A model generated the notes under the pieces. It did not search any database and was not told the DNA's origin. It saw only the letters and a program-made list of their open reading frames with translations. The translations under genes were made by a program, and so were the position numbers. This document shows, in pieces, positions 1 through 8,002 of a DNA stretch of 37,758 nt (position 1 is the first letter of the stretch; each line of letters opens with the position of its first letter). The stretch is from an uncultured Lachnospiraceae bacterium (GTDB lineage: Bacteria > Bacillota > Clostridia > Lachnospirales > Lachnospiraceae). The DNA is taken from positions 1-37,758 of the forward strand of contig CATKXE010000024.1 of the NCBI GenBank assembly GCA_949840465.1, read 5' to 3'.

Positions 1-19
1 GATACAAGGAGGCAGCAGA

Positions 20-2095
20 ATGAAGGTTTACAGAACAGATGAGATCAGGAACGTGGTATTGCTTGGGCACGGGGGCAGCGGGAAGACAAGCCTTGTAGAA
101 GCAATGCTTTATGTATCCGGGGCATCGAAGCGTATGGGCAAGGTTTCCGAGTCCAGTACGGTCAGTGATTTTGACAAGGAAGAGCAGAAGCGGGGTTTTT
201 CCATCAGCACAAGTGTTGTGCCTATAGAGTGGGAAAAGGCCAAGATTAATATATTGGACACTCCGGGATACTTCGATTTCGTAGGAGAAGTAGAAGAAGC
301 AGTGAGCGCGGCGGATGCGGCGGTGATCGTTGTATCCGGAAAGGCCGGGGTGCAGGTGGGTACGGAGAAAGCATGGGAGCTGTGCGAAAAGTATCATCTG
401 CCCCGTATGATCTACGTGACAGAGATGGATGTGGATGACGCCAGTTTCCGTCAGGTTGTGGAAGACCTGACAGAGAAGTATGGGAAGAAGATCGCGCCTC
501 ATTTCCAGCCGATCCGCGAGAACGAAAAGCTGGTGGGATATATTAATGTGATCAAGAACGCAGGAAGAAGATACACAGGCATTGGCAAGAGGGAGGAATG
601 CGAGATTCCGGATTACTGTATGGCGAATCTGGAGACTCTGCGGGATTCCCTGATGGAAGCCGTTGCAGAGACAAGTGAAGAATTCATGGACCGCTATTTT
701 AGCGGGGAGGAGTTCTCCGTGGAAGAGATCCGCGCTGCAATGCGCACGGAAGTGATGAGCGGGGACATTGTGCCGGTGGCAATGGGATCCAATGTGGAGG
801 CTCAGGGTGTTGCCAACCTTCTGTCCGATATCGTCCGGTTCTTCCCGAGCCCGGACAAGAGAAGCTGCGCAGGCATCCACCGGACGACCAATGATATTTT
901 CGAGGCGGACTATGATTTCTCCAAGGCAAAGACAGCCTATGTATTTAAGACCATGGTTGACCCATTTATCGGGAAATATTCTTTTGTAAAGGTGTGTTCC
1001 GGCGTACTCAAGGGAGACGATGTTCTGTACAATGCAGGAAGCGAATCAGAAGAGAAGCCGGGCAAGCTGTATGTGATGTGCGGCAATAAGCCGACAGAAG
1101 TCAGCGAGCTTTTTGCAGGAGATATCGGAGCCATCGCGAAGCTGGCCAATACCAGGACAGGGGATACCCTTTCTACCAAAGGCACACAGATTATGTATTC
1201 CAAGACAGAATATTCTGTTCCCTATACATATATGAGATACCGTGTGAAGAATAAAGGAGAGGAAGATAAAGTGTCACAGGCGCTTGCACGTATGATGGCA
1301 GAGGATGTGACATTGAAGGCTGTAATCGACAGCGAGAACCGCCAGTCCCTGCTTTACGGCATGGGCGACCAGCACCTGGAGATTGTGGCAAGCAAGCTCA
1401 TTGCCAGATATAAGGTGGAGATTATTCTGGAGACTCCGAAGGTTGCATTCCGTGAGACTATACGTAAAAATTCCGACGTGGATACGAAATACAAGAAGCA
1501 GTCCGGCGGGCACGGACAGTACGGCCATGTTAAGATGAAGTTCGAGCCGTCAGGAGACCTTGAGACGCCTTATGTTTTCGAGGAAGTCGTAGTCGGCGGC
1601 GCGGTGCCGAAGAACTATTTCCCGGCAGTGGAAAAAGGCCTGCAGGATTCAGTGGTGAAAGGACCTTTGGCAGGTTATCCGGTAGTGGGTGTGAAGGCCA
1701 TCCTTTACGATGGTTCTTACCATCCGGTGGACTCCTCGGAAATGGCGTTTAAGACTGCTACAAGCCAGGCCTTCAAGAAGGGCTTTATGGAGGCGTCGCC
1801 GGTGCTCTTAGAGCCAATCGTATCCTTGAAGGTGACGGTGCCTGACAGCTATACGGGCGATGTCATGGGCGACCTGAATAAGCGCCGCGGCCGCGTACTG
1901 GGCATGAACCCGATCGCAGGCGGCAAACAGGTAATTGAGGCAGATATCCCCATGACGGGAATGTTTGGATACTGTACTATCCTGCGCTCCATGACAGGAG
2001 GAAGAGGAACCTATGAGTATACATTTGCCAGATATGAGCAGGCTCCCTCCGATGTACAGGAGAAAGAAATTGCCGCACGCGCTGCAGCAGAATAA
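20..2095 (+). CDS. EF-G-like translation factor GTPase (non-canonical EF-G paralogue)
   Basis: A 691-residue protein with the full EF-G layout: G domain, domain II, the III/IV region and the C-terminal domain with the usual late motifs (KFEPSG region, EMAFKTA, GDLNKRRGR). The P-loop is GHGGSGKT (residues 16-23), where translocating EF-G has GHxDxGKT. G3 is DTPGYFDF (80-87). The G4 position reads TEMD (134-137) instead of NKxD. Such divergence is typical of EF-G paralogues (FusA2-like, also grouped near the TetM family), whose role is less certain than that of the main EF-G. The start has AAGGAGG eight bases upstream. The gene stands alone: the window begins just before it and a strong terminator follows the stop. 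Translational GTPase is secure; real function in translocation, ribosome recycling or protection is open. Confidence 0.88.
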   Translation: MKVYRTDEIRNVVLLGHGGSGKTSLVEAMLYVSGASKRMGKVSESSTVSDFDKEEQKRGFSISTSVVPIEWEKAKINILDTPGYFDFVGEVEEAVSAADAAVIVVSGKAGVQVGTEKAWELCEKYHLPRMIYVTEMDVDDASFRQVVEDLTEKYGKKIAPHFQPIRENEKLVGYINVIKNAGRRYTGIGKREECEIPDYCMANLETLRDSLMEAVAETSEEFMDRYFSGEEFSVEEIRAAMRTEVMSGDIVPVAMGSNVEAQGVANLLSDIVRFFPSPDKRSCAGIHRTTNDIFEADYDFSKAKTAYVFKTMVDPFIGKYSFVKVCSGVLKGDDVLYNAGSESEEKPGKLYVMCGNKPTEVSELFAGDIGAIAKLANTRTGDTLSTKGTQIMYSKTEYSVPYTYMRYRVKNKGEEDKVSQALARMMAEDVTLKAVIDSENRQSLLYGMGDQHLEIVASKLIARYKVEIILETPKVAFRETIRKNSDVDTKYKKQSGGHGQYGHVKMKFEPSGDLETPYVFEEVVVGGAVPKNYFPAVEKGLQDSVVKGPLAGYPVVGVKAILYDGSYHPVDSSEMAFKTATSQAFKKGFMEASPVLLEPIVSLKVTVPDSYTGDVMGDLNKRRGRVLGMNPIAGGKQVIEADIPMTGMFGYCTILRSMTGGRGTYEYTFARYEQAPSDVQEKEIAARAAAE

Positions 2096-2104
2096 TCATT
2101 TCAA

Positions 2105-2154
2105 AAAAAACAAGCCAAACGGGCATGCCGACATGCCCGTTTGGCTTGTTTTTT
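2105..2154 (+). terminator. Strong rho-independent terminator after the EF-G-like gene
   Basis: A perfect 23-bp inverted repeat (2105-2127 with 2132-2154, loop CCGA) begins in an A-run and ends in a T-run, right after the EF-G-like stop codon. The symmetry would let it work on both strands. Its right arm is the 5' part of the interspersed repeat described in this window. Confidence 0.9.
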
Positions 2155-2166
2155 CACGGGAATAAA
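2132..2166 (-). repeat. Interspersed repeat copy R1 (5' fragment)
   Basis: Read on the minus strand it begins TTATTCCCGTGAAAAAACAA and continues to GGGCATG, aligning with the first 34 or so bases of the other copies. The rest of the element is missing and replaced by a mirror copy, which makes the terminator. Confidence 0.6.
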
Positions 2167-2169
2167 CCG

Positions 2170-2207
2170 AAAAGCCATTCTCTCTCTGAACGGGGATAAT
2201 GGCTTTT
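2170..2207 (+). terminator. Second terminator-like hairpin
   Basis: AAAAGCCATT (2170-2179) pairs with AATGGCTTTT (2198-2207) across an 18-base loop and is followed by TT and AT-rich sequence. Probably a back-up terminator for the EF-G-like gene. Confidence 0.6.
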
Positions 2208-2431
2208 TTAATTATTAATTTGAAAAAAAAGGAAATCCGTGAAATAGAATACCAGTGTGAAATTTTTTTGATTCCATATAATATTGAAAAAGCATGTCGG
2301 ACGAATACCCGAAAATGGTATTCGTCTTCGCATGTCAAAACTCATCCTCTATCGGACGAAGTCCGTCTGTCCCGTTAGGACATGAATTACAGGATGTCTT
2401 TTGGGTATATGAAAAAAGATTGCTCAATGCA

Positions 2432-2462
2432 TTGACGGCGATTTCTTTTTAGCAGGTATAAA
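2432..2462 (+). promoter_or_regulatory. Weak candidate promoter for spoIVB
   Basis: TTGACG (2432-2437) and TATAAA (2457-2462) are 19 bases apart, longer than the preferred 17. In B. subtilis spoIVB is read in the forespore by sigma F and sigma G. I could not identify a convincing forespore promoter here, so this assignment is tentative. Confidence 0.25.
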
Positions 2463-2507
2463 ACGAATGTACACATGAGAAAATGAAACAAGGAGGATAT
2501 GTGGGTC

Positions 2508-3575
2508 ATGAAGAACAAAGGAATCAAAAGATTATTTCTGGCAATGGTATTTTTGTCTGGCTCGCTGGCTTCAGGATGCCTTGGATGGGCGGCCGCGGGA
2601 TATGTTCCGCAGGAGGAGGTCAGTGCGGTTGATTTTGGCGAGGATACGGTGCTCGTAGGCGGGATGCCGGTGGGCATTTATATGGAAACAGACGGCGTGC
2701 TGGTCCTGGATACCCAGAGTGTTGAAGGAATGGATGGCCTGCAGCATAATCCGGCGCACAATCTGGTGAAGTCAGGAGATTATATTGTGGGGATCAATCA
2801 GGAAACTGTAAGCGGCAAAGAGGATCTGATTCAGGTATTAAAAAATCTCACAGATACGGAGGTGGTTCTTACGCTGCGCAGGCAGGAAGAGACGCTGGAT
2901 GTCAGGGTGGAGGCCGTGGAAGATACCCCCAATGACTATAAGCTTGGCATCTGGGTGAGGGATAATGTGCAGGGCCTGGGGACGATTACATTTTTGGATC
3001 AGAACAGCAGGTTCGGCGCGCTGGGGCATGGTATCCATGATGCGGACACCAATGTGTTGATGGATATTGATGAGGGAAGCCTGTATAAGACGAGCATCCG
3101 ATCTATATTAAAAGGAGATTATGGAATCCCGGGCAGCATGGAAGGGCTGATTGTATATAATACATTTAACAGGCTGGGAAGTATTGACAGCAATATGGAT
3201 TCCGGAATCTATGGGACAGTGGAAAAGATTGATGAACTGTTTGAAGAGCAGATTCCGGTGCAGGTGGCGTCAAAAAGTGAAATCAATCTGGGGGAGGCGA
3301 AGATCCGCTGCTGTCTCGATGATGAAGTGAAGGAATACTCTGTCATGATCACAGGCGTGGACTTAGAGCCGAAAGAGATTAATAAGGGGATCATCCTTCA
3401 GGTTACGGATGCAGAACTTCTCGAAGAGACAGGGGGGATCATCCAGGGGATGAGCGGTTCCCCTATCCTGCAGAATGGGAAGCTTGTGGGCGCGGTGACC
3501 CATGTATTTGTCAATGACCCTACAAAGGGATACGGTATTTTCGCAGAAACCATGGTCAGCCAGAGCAGGAATTAA
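2508..3575 (+). CDS. spoIVB: SpoIVB serine peptidase (S55 family)
   Basis: A secreted forespore protease that, in Bacillus, signals across the intermembrane space to activate sigma K processing. Residues 9-30 form a single hydrophobic N-terminal anchor. A PDZ-like segment lies around residues 65-135. The S55 peptidase domain shows the histidine motif ALGHGIHD (171-178) and the serine motif GMSGSP (314-319), followed by GAVTHVFVNDP. I chose the ATG at 2508 because AGGAGG at 2491-2496 is 11 bases upstream, while the in-frame ATG at 2499 leaves only two. At 355 residues it is shorter than the 425-residue Bacillus protein, mainly before the PDZ region. It sits directly upstream of spo0A, the usual order in Firmicutes. 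The stop lies just past the left arm of a 13-bp inverted repeat. Confidence 0.93.
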   Translation: MKNKGIKRLFLAMVFLSGSLASGCLGWAAAGYVPQEEVSAVDFGEDTVLVGGMPVGIYMETDGVLVLDTQSVEGMDGLQHNPAHNLVKSGDYIVGINQETVSGKEDLIQVLKNLTDTEVVLTLRRQEETLDVRVEAVEDTPNDYKLGIWVRDNVQGLGTITFLDQNSRFGALGHGIHDADTNVLMDIDEGSLYKTSIRSILKGDYGIPGSMEGLIVYNTFNRLGSIDSNMDSGIYGTVEKIDELFEEQIPVQVASKSEINLGEAKIRCCLDDEVKEYSVMITGVDLEPKEINKGIILQVTDAELLEETGGIIQGMSGSPILQNGKLVGAVTHVFVNDPTKGYGIFAETMVSQSRN

Positions 3576-3620
3576 AGCATAGGCCCTGGTTGTATCTTTT
3601 GGAAGCAGGCTGACCATGGT
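3549..3620. repeat. 13-bp inverted repeat spanning the spoIVB stop codon
   Basis: ACCATGGTCAGCC (3549-3561) and GGCTGACCATGGT (3608-3620) are perfect inverted copies separated by 46 bases. The left arm lies in the last codons of spoIVB. There is no T-run after the right arm, so a standard terminator is unlikely. Confidence 0.75.
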
Positions 3621-3703
3621 TCGGGAAAACTTTCTGCCAGAATCAGACAGGATGATACGGCAAATGACAGCATACGGCATGTTCCGAAAATATGTGCGGA
3701 TAC

Positions 3704-3722
3704 TTCGACATTCCATGTCGAA
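3704..3722. promoter_or_regulatory. Inverted pair of Spo0A boxes upstream of spo0A
   Basis: TTCGACA (3704-3710) and TGTCGAA (3716-3722) form a perfect inverted repeat with a 5-base spacer. Each half equals the known 0A-box consensus TGNCGAA. It lies about 20 bases upstream of the spo0A -35 element, suggesting autoregulation by phosphorylated Spo0A; whether it activates or represses is inference. Confidence 0.75.
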
Positions 3723-3741
3723 TCAGGACGGCAAAATATCC

Positions 3742-3770
3742 TTGATTCTGTAAAGTCGTGTAGATATAAT
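3742..3770 (+). promoter_or_regulatory. Sigma-A-type promoter of spo0A
   Basis: TTGATT (3742-3747), a 17-base spacer and a perfect TATAAT (3765-3770) place transcription near 3777, about 45 bases before the spo0A start. Confidence 0.7.
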
Positions 3771-3822
3771 AAAGTCGATAGTGGTAATTCCGCAGTACAG
3801 GAATCTGTCTGGAGGAAGAGAT

Positions 3823-4611
3823 ATGGAACCATTGACCGTAGCTATCGCAGATGATAATGAAAGAATGCTGAACATGCTCGAAGAGATTATCAGCATGGAC
3901 AAGGATCTAAACGTCGTTGGGAAAGCTAAGAATGGCGAAGAAATGTGTCAAATCATCAAAGATAAAAGGCCAGATGTTGTACTTCTAGATCTGATCATGC
4001 CGAAAATGGACGGCCTGACAGTGATGGAACATGTGGGTCACGATAAGTCTATGGCGAAGCAGCCGTATTTCATTGTCGTCACGGCAGTTGGACAGGAGCG
4101 GATCACAGAAGATGCATTTGATAAAGGAGCGAACTATTATGTGATGAAGCCGTTCAATAACGAGATCTTATTGAACCGGATCAAGACAGTAAAAAAAGTA
4201 TTCCGAAACCACGAAAAAAAGACAGAAGAAGTGCTGGAAAATACACAGATTCGAGAAGATGATCTGGAAAATAGAGTTACAGATATGCTCCATGAAATTG
4301 GGATTCCCGCCCATATAAAAGGGTATCATTACCTGCGGGACGCAATTATCATGGCCGTTGAAGATATGGATGTACTAAATGCGATTACAAAAGTTCTGTA
4401 CCCAACTGTAGCTAAGAAATACCAGACCACTTCCAGCCGGGTGGAAAGGGCCATCAGACATGCGATTGAGGTGGCGTGGAGCCGGGGGAAGCTGGACACA
4501 TTAGATGAGCTTTTTGGGTATACCGTGAGCAATGGAAAAGGCAAGCCGACTAATTCAGAATTTATTGCATTGATTGCAGACACTATTCAGCTAGAGTACA
4601 AGCATCGATAA
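3823..4611 (+). CDS. spo0A: Sporulation master regulator Spo0A
   Basis: A 262-residue response regulator controlling entry into sporulation. The receiver domain has the acidic pocket D10/D11, the phosphorylated aspartate D56 in [10 protein letters not shown]87 and the conserved lysine K109 in MKPF. The C-terminal Spo0A DNA-binding domain (about 150-262) contains the highly conserved stretch [20 protein letters not shown] and ends with the typical [10 protein letters not shown]. The ATG at 3823 has GGAGG seven bases upstream; an in-frame GTG 42 bases earlier has no ribosome binding site. Normal length, no oddities. Its promoter and 0A boxes lie in the spoIVB-spo0A gap. No clear terminator was seen after it. 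Confidence 0.97.
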   Translation: MEPLTVAIADDNERMLNMLEEIISMDKDLNVVGKAKNGEEMCQIIKDKRPDVVLLDLIMPKMDGLTVMEHVGHDKSMAKQPYFIVVTAVGQERITEDAFDKGANYYVMKPFNNEILLNRIKTVKKVFRNHEKKTEEVLENTQIREDDLENRVTDMLHEIGIPAHIKGYHYLRDAIIMAVEDMDVLNAITKVLYPTVAKKYQTTSSRVERAIRHAIEVAWSRGKLDTLDELFGYTVSNGKGKPTNSEFIALIADTIQLEYKHR

Positions 4612-4730
4612 AATCTTAAAATCTACATAAATCACAAATTCTAAAAGGTTTAGGCATTATTAAAGCTGACGTTCAAAAGAAATTCCCAAAAGAAAATCAA
4701 AATTTAGCCAATATTCCTACAAGATAAATC

Positions 4731-4759
4731 TTTTCAATGTACGAAAAATGAGGTATAAT
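4731..4759 (+). promoter_or_regulatory. Promoter of glgA
   Basis: TTTTCA (4731-4736), a 17-base spacer and TATAAT (4754-4759). A second TATAAT lies at 4764-4769 but has no good -35 partner. The leader to the glgA ATG is about 50 bases. Confidence 0.6.
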
Positions 4760-4817
4760 ATACTATAATGATGTAATTTTGAAGAGATACTAAGAAAAAG
4801 TCGGAGGTTTGTTAGCT

Positions 4818-6266
4818 ATGAAAAACATTTTATTTGCATCTTCAGAGTGCGTTCCATTTATTAAAACAGGGGGGCTCGCAGATGTAGCAGGATCATTGCC
4901 AAAGTATTTTGATAAGGAAAAGTATGACGTCCGTGTGGTACTTCCAAAGTATAACTGCATGTATCAGAAGTGGAAGGATATGTTAGAATATGTTGACCAC
5001 TTTTATATGGAGCTTGCAGGTCAGGATCGTTATGTGGGGATTTTGAAGTGCGAGTATGATGACATTCAATTCTATTTTATTGACAATGAATATTATTTCA
5101 ATGGATTTGCACCATATGAGGGGGATCCGAAGTGGAATATCGAGAAGTTTGCATTTTTCTCAAAGGCAGTATTGAGTATCCTTCCAGTGATTGGGTTCCG
5201 CCCGGATCTGATCCACTGCCATGACTGGCAGACAGGGCTGATTCCGGTGTATCTGGATAACTTCCGTTATCTGGGGGAATATTACCGGGGGATCAAGTCC
5301 ATCATGACGATACATAACCTGAAATTTCAGGGAGTGTGGGATACGAAGACAGTCCGTGGGATTACAGGGCTGCCGGAGTACTATTTTGTGCCCGACAAGA
5401 TGGAGGCTTACAAGGATGCGAATCTGTTAAAGGGCGGCATCGTCTACGCAGACCGGGTGACTACGGTTAGCCAGACTTATGCGGAGGAGATCAAGACGCC
5501 GTTCTACGGGGAAGCGCTGGACGGCCTGATGAACGCGCGCTCCAATGCCCTGAGCGGGATTGTGAATGGGTTGGATTACACGGATTGGAATCCGGAGACA
5601 GACACCCGGATCGCAAAGAACTTTAATATTGAGAATTTCCGCAAGCTGAAGCCTATGAATAAGCTTGCCCTGCAGGAGGAACTGGGACTGGATAAGGATG
5701 CCCATGCCATGATGATCGGTATCGTGTCCAGATTGACAGACCAGAAAGGATTTGACCTGATTGATTATGTGATGGATGAACTCTGTCAGGATGCGGTGCA
5801 GATCGTAGTGCTTGGGACAGGAGATGCAAAATATGAGAATATGTTCCGCCATTTTGCTTGGAAGTATTCCGGAAAGGTATCCGCGAACATTTACTATTCT
5901 GATGAATTGTCACATAAGATATACGCATCTGTAGATGCTTTCCTGATGCCGTCTCTGTTTGAGCCTTGTGGATTGAGCCAGCTTATGAGCCTGCGCTATG
6001 GCACACTGCCGATCGTGCGTGAGACAGGCGGGCTAAAGGACACTGTAGAAGCATATAATGAATTTGAAAAGACAGGGACAGGCTTTAGCTTTACGAATTA
6101 TAATGCACATGAGATGCTTAATACGATTCGCTATGCAGAGCAGATTTACTACGACAGGAAGAGGGATTGGAATAAGATGGTGGAACGCGCCATGAAGGAA
6201 GACTTCTCATGGGGGAATTCTACCAGACAGTATGAAGAACTTTATAAGGATTTGTTGGGAGAATGA
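4818..6266 (+). CDS. glgA: Glycogen synthase (ADP-glucose type, GT5)
   Basis: A 482-residue cytoplasmic glycosyltransferase that adds glucose from ADP-glucose to alpha-1,4-glucan. The N-terminal KTGGLADVAGSLPK motif (ADP-glucose site) and the C-terminal half with GIVSRLTDQKGFD, PSLFEPCGLSQLMSLRYGT and RETGGLKDTV are diagnostic of bacterial GlgA. The ATG at 4818 has GGAGG ten bases upstream; the in-frame TTG at 4809 is only one base from it. No other glycogen gene (glgC, glgD, glgB, glgP) is visible in the window, so it is a stand-alone copy. It is followed after 33 bases by metF and may be cotranscribed with it. Confidence 0.95.
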   Translation: MKNILFASSECVPFIKTGGLADVAGSLPKYFDKEKYDVRVVLPKYNCMYQKWKDMLEYVDHFYMELAGQDRYVGILKCEYDDIQFYFIDNEYYFNGFAPYEGDPKWNIEKFAFFSKAVLSILPVIGFRPDLIHCHDWQTGLIPVYLDNFRYLGEYYRGIKSIMTIHNLKFQGVWDTKTVRGITGLPEYYFVPDKMEAYKDANLLKGGIVYADRVTTVSQTYAEEIKTPFYGEALDGLMNARSNALSGIVNGLDYTDWNPETDTRIAKNFNIENFRKLKPMNKLALQEELGLDKDAHAMMIGIVSRLTDQKGFDLIDYVMDELCQDAVQIVVLGTGDAKYENMFRHFAWKYSGKVSANIYYSDELSHKIYASVDAFLMPSLFEPCGLSQLMSLRYGTLPIVRETGGLKDTVEAYNEFEKTGTGFSFTNYNAHEMLNTIRYAEQIYYDRKRDWNKMVERAMKEDFSWGNSTRQYEELYKDLLGE

Positions 6267-6299
6267 TTTCTTTAGATTGGGGGGTACAAAAGAAGAGAT

Positions 6300-7169
6300 A
6301 TGAAGATTATCGACAGGCTGAATGAAGATAAGATCCACATTTCATTTGAGGTATTCCCGCCCAAGACAGACGCGGGATTTGAAAAGGTTTTGGAGGCAAC
6401 CGATCAGATCGCATCGCTGAAGCCATCCTACATCAGCGTTACCTATGGGGCGGGAGGCGGAACGAGCAAGAATACAGCCAGGATTGCATCCCACATCAAG
6501 GAGGATCTGGGCGTATTGAGCCTGGCACATCTGACCTGCGCGTCTTCCACTAAGGAAGAGGTACGGCAAGTGATCGCAAACCTAAAGCAGCTTGGGATCG
6601 AGAATATCCTGGCGCTTCGGGGGGACATTCCGGAGGGGATGGTATTTCCTACAGGGGATCGTTTCCGTTATGCATGGGAGCTGGTAGAAGAGATCCGCAT
6701 GCACGGTGATTTCTGTATCGGCGCTGCCTGTTATCCCGAAGGGCATGTCGAGAATGAACACAAGGCGGATGATATCAGGTATCTAAAACAAAAAGTGGAC
6801 AGCGGAGTGGATTTTTTGACAACGCAGATGTTTTTTGACAATGATATCCATTATAATTTTCTATACAGGATCCGGGAAGCGGGGATTACTGTCCCCGTAC
6901 TTCCAGGAATCATGCCGATTACCAGCGCGTCTCAGATGAAACGCAGCCAGGAGTTATCAGGGACGGTGTTCCCGCGGCGTTTTCTGTCGCTTTTGGATCG
7001 GTTTGGGAATTATCCGGATGCCATGATGCAGGCAGGGATTGCTTATGCGACTGACCAGATTATCGACCTGCTTGCGAACGGTGTAAAAAATATCCACATT
7101 TACTCCATGAATAAACCGGATGTGGCGGCAAAGATCATGGAGAATCTGTCTGAGATCATTCAGTGCTGA
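6300..7169 (+). CDS. metF: Methylenetetrahydrofolate reductase
   Basis: A 289-residue TIM-barrel flavoprotein that reduces 5,10-methylene-THF to 5-methyl-THF, the methyl donor for methionine synthase. FEVFPPKT near residue 16 carries the expected active-site glutamate (E17), followed by SVTYGAGG, HLTC, LALRGD, YPEGH and FLTTQMFFD, all typical of MetF. The upstream sequence is G-rich rather than a clean AGGAGG. Its neighbours two and three genes down are the methionine synthase pair, so this is a methyl-folate/methionine cluster. No RnfC2 or MetV partner gene is visible beside it. Confidence 0.95.
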   Translation: MKIIDRLNEDKIHISFEVFPPKTDAGFEKVLEATDQIASLKPSYISVTYGAGGGTSKNTARIASHIKEDLGVLSLAHLTCASSTKEEVRQVIANLKQLGIENILALRGDIPEGMVFPTGDRFRYAWELVEEIRMHGDFCIGAACYPEGHVENEHKADDIRYLKQKVDSGVDFLTTQMFFDNDIHYNFLYRIREAGITVPVLPGIMPITSASQMKRSQELSGTVFPRRFLSLLDRFGNYPDAMMQAGIAYATDQIIDLLANGVKNIHIYSMNKPDVAAKIMENLSEIIQC

Positions 7170-7191
7170 CAACGGGGAACAGCATTCCGCT

Positions 7192-7240
7192 TTATTCCCG
7201 ACAGGCAACGAGCCCGATGGATATGTTTTTGTATGTCCAT
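7192..7240 (+). repeat. Interspersed repeat copy R2 (5' fragment)
   Basis: Begins TTATTCCCGACAGGCAACGA and reaches the GGATAT-(8)-ATGTCC hairpin; the remainder of the element is absent. Lies between metF and the reactivation gene. Confidence 0.7.
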
Positions 7241-7321
7241 CTCACTTTATGTTCCTTAAGTGTAGGGTACGGAATTGATCCTTCATGACAACATGCTGTT
7301 TGAGACAGGAGAACGAGGGAA

Positions 7322-7978
7322 ATGGAGCAACTGAAAAAGGAAGCCGTCCGATACCTTGTATATGGAAAAAATGCGGTAGATGCGCAGACACTGGAGCTGA
7401 TTGAAGAATCTTTTATGAACCTTCAATCTGCTGCCGGGAGAAAGTCCATCTATCGCATCTTTGATTTATCCCTGGCGGGCAAGGAGAATATCCGGTTTGG
7501 AAATCTGGAAGTGAAGAGTAAAAGCCTTGGAAAAAATCTTCTGGGCTGTGATAAGATTGTTTTGTTTGGCGCTACATTGGGTGTGGGCGTGGATCAACTC
7601 TTATTTCGGACATCAAAAACAGATATGGCGAGGGCTGTGGTGCTGCAGGCATGTGCGGCTGCGCTTCTGGAAGAGTACTGCGATGCATGTCAGGATGAGA
7701 TTGCGGAAGAACTGAAAAGGGAAGGAAGGTTCCTTCGGCCCAGATTCAGCCCGGGATACGGTGATTTTTCCATAGAATACCAAAGAAACGTAATACGGAT
7801 GCTGGATTCGGCAAAGACGATTGGGCTTACAATTACGGACAGTATGATGATGGTTCCGTCCAAATCGGTGACCGCCGTTATCGGGGCCAGTACTCTTTTG
7901 ATACATTGCCACAGGCAGGGCTGTGAAGCCTGTGGCAAGAAAGACTGTATCTATAGAAGGCAGGAGAACCTGCCATAA
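7322..7978 (+). CDS. Stand-alone methionine synthase reactivation (AdoMet-binding) protein
   Basis: A 218-residue protein matching the vitamin-B12-dependent methionine synthase activation domain, which reductively methylates inactive cob(II)alamin with AdoMet. The motif RPRFSPGYGDF (139-149) corresponds to the AdoMet-binding RxxxGYP segment of the C-terminal domain of E. coli MetH. The segment FGATLGVGVDQLLFR near residue 82 is also typical. The C-terminus carries four cysteines (C196, C201, C204, C209), not part of the E. coli domain. It is 24 bases upstream of metH, whose product lacks this domain, so the two proteins very likely act together. The start at 7322 follows AGGAGAACGAGGG. Confidence 0.87.
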   Translation: MEQLKKEAVRYLVYGKNAVDAQTLELIEESFMNLQSAAGRKSIYRIFDLSLAGKENIRFGNLEVKSKSLGKNLLGCDKIVLFGATLGVGVDQLLFRTSKTDMARAVVLQACAAALLEEYCDACQDEIAEELKREGRFLRPRFSPGYGDFSIEYQRNVIRMLDSAKTIGLTITDSMMMVPSKSVTAVIGASTLLIHCHRQGCEACGKKDCIYRRQENLP

Positions 7979-8002
7979 GAATGGTAGAAGGGATGCATAT
8001 AC

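Larger units (their letters stand above)
2096..2507. other. Intergenic region between the EF-G-like gene and spoIVB
   Basis: About 410 bases with no credible ORF. It holds the two terminators and repeat fragment R1. It also holds an inverted repeat, GACGAATACC (2300-2309) with GGTATTCGTC (2317-2326), flanked by CATG on both sides; this has no T-run, so it is not an obvious terminator. A small CGGAC-GAA-GTCCG hairpin lies near 2354-2366. Confidence 0.7.

Noticed and set aside
2353..2366. CGGACGAAGTCCG hairpin considered as a mini-ykkC (guanidine-II) riboswitch
   Set aside because: Only one hairpin and not the paired ACGR-loop arrangement; downstream gene is spoIVB, not a guanidine gene.
3363..3716. 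117-codon minus-strand ORF across the spoIVB end
   Set aside because: Mostly antisense to spoIVB and the inverted repeat; no ribosome binding site or family likeness.
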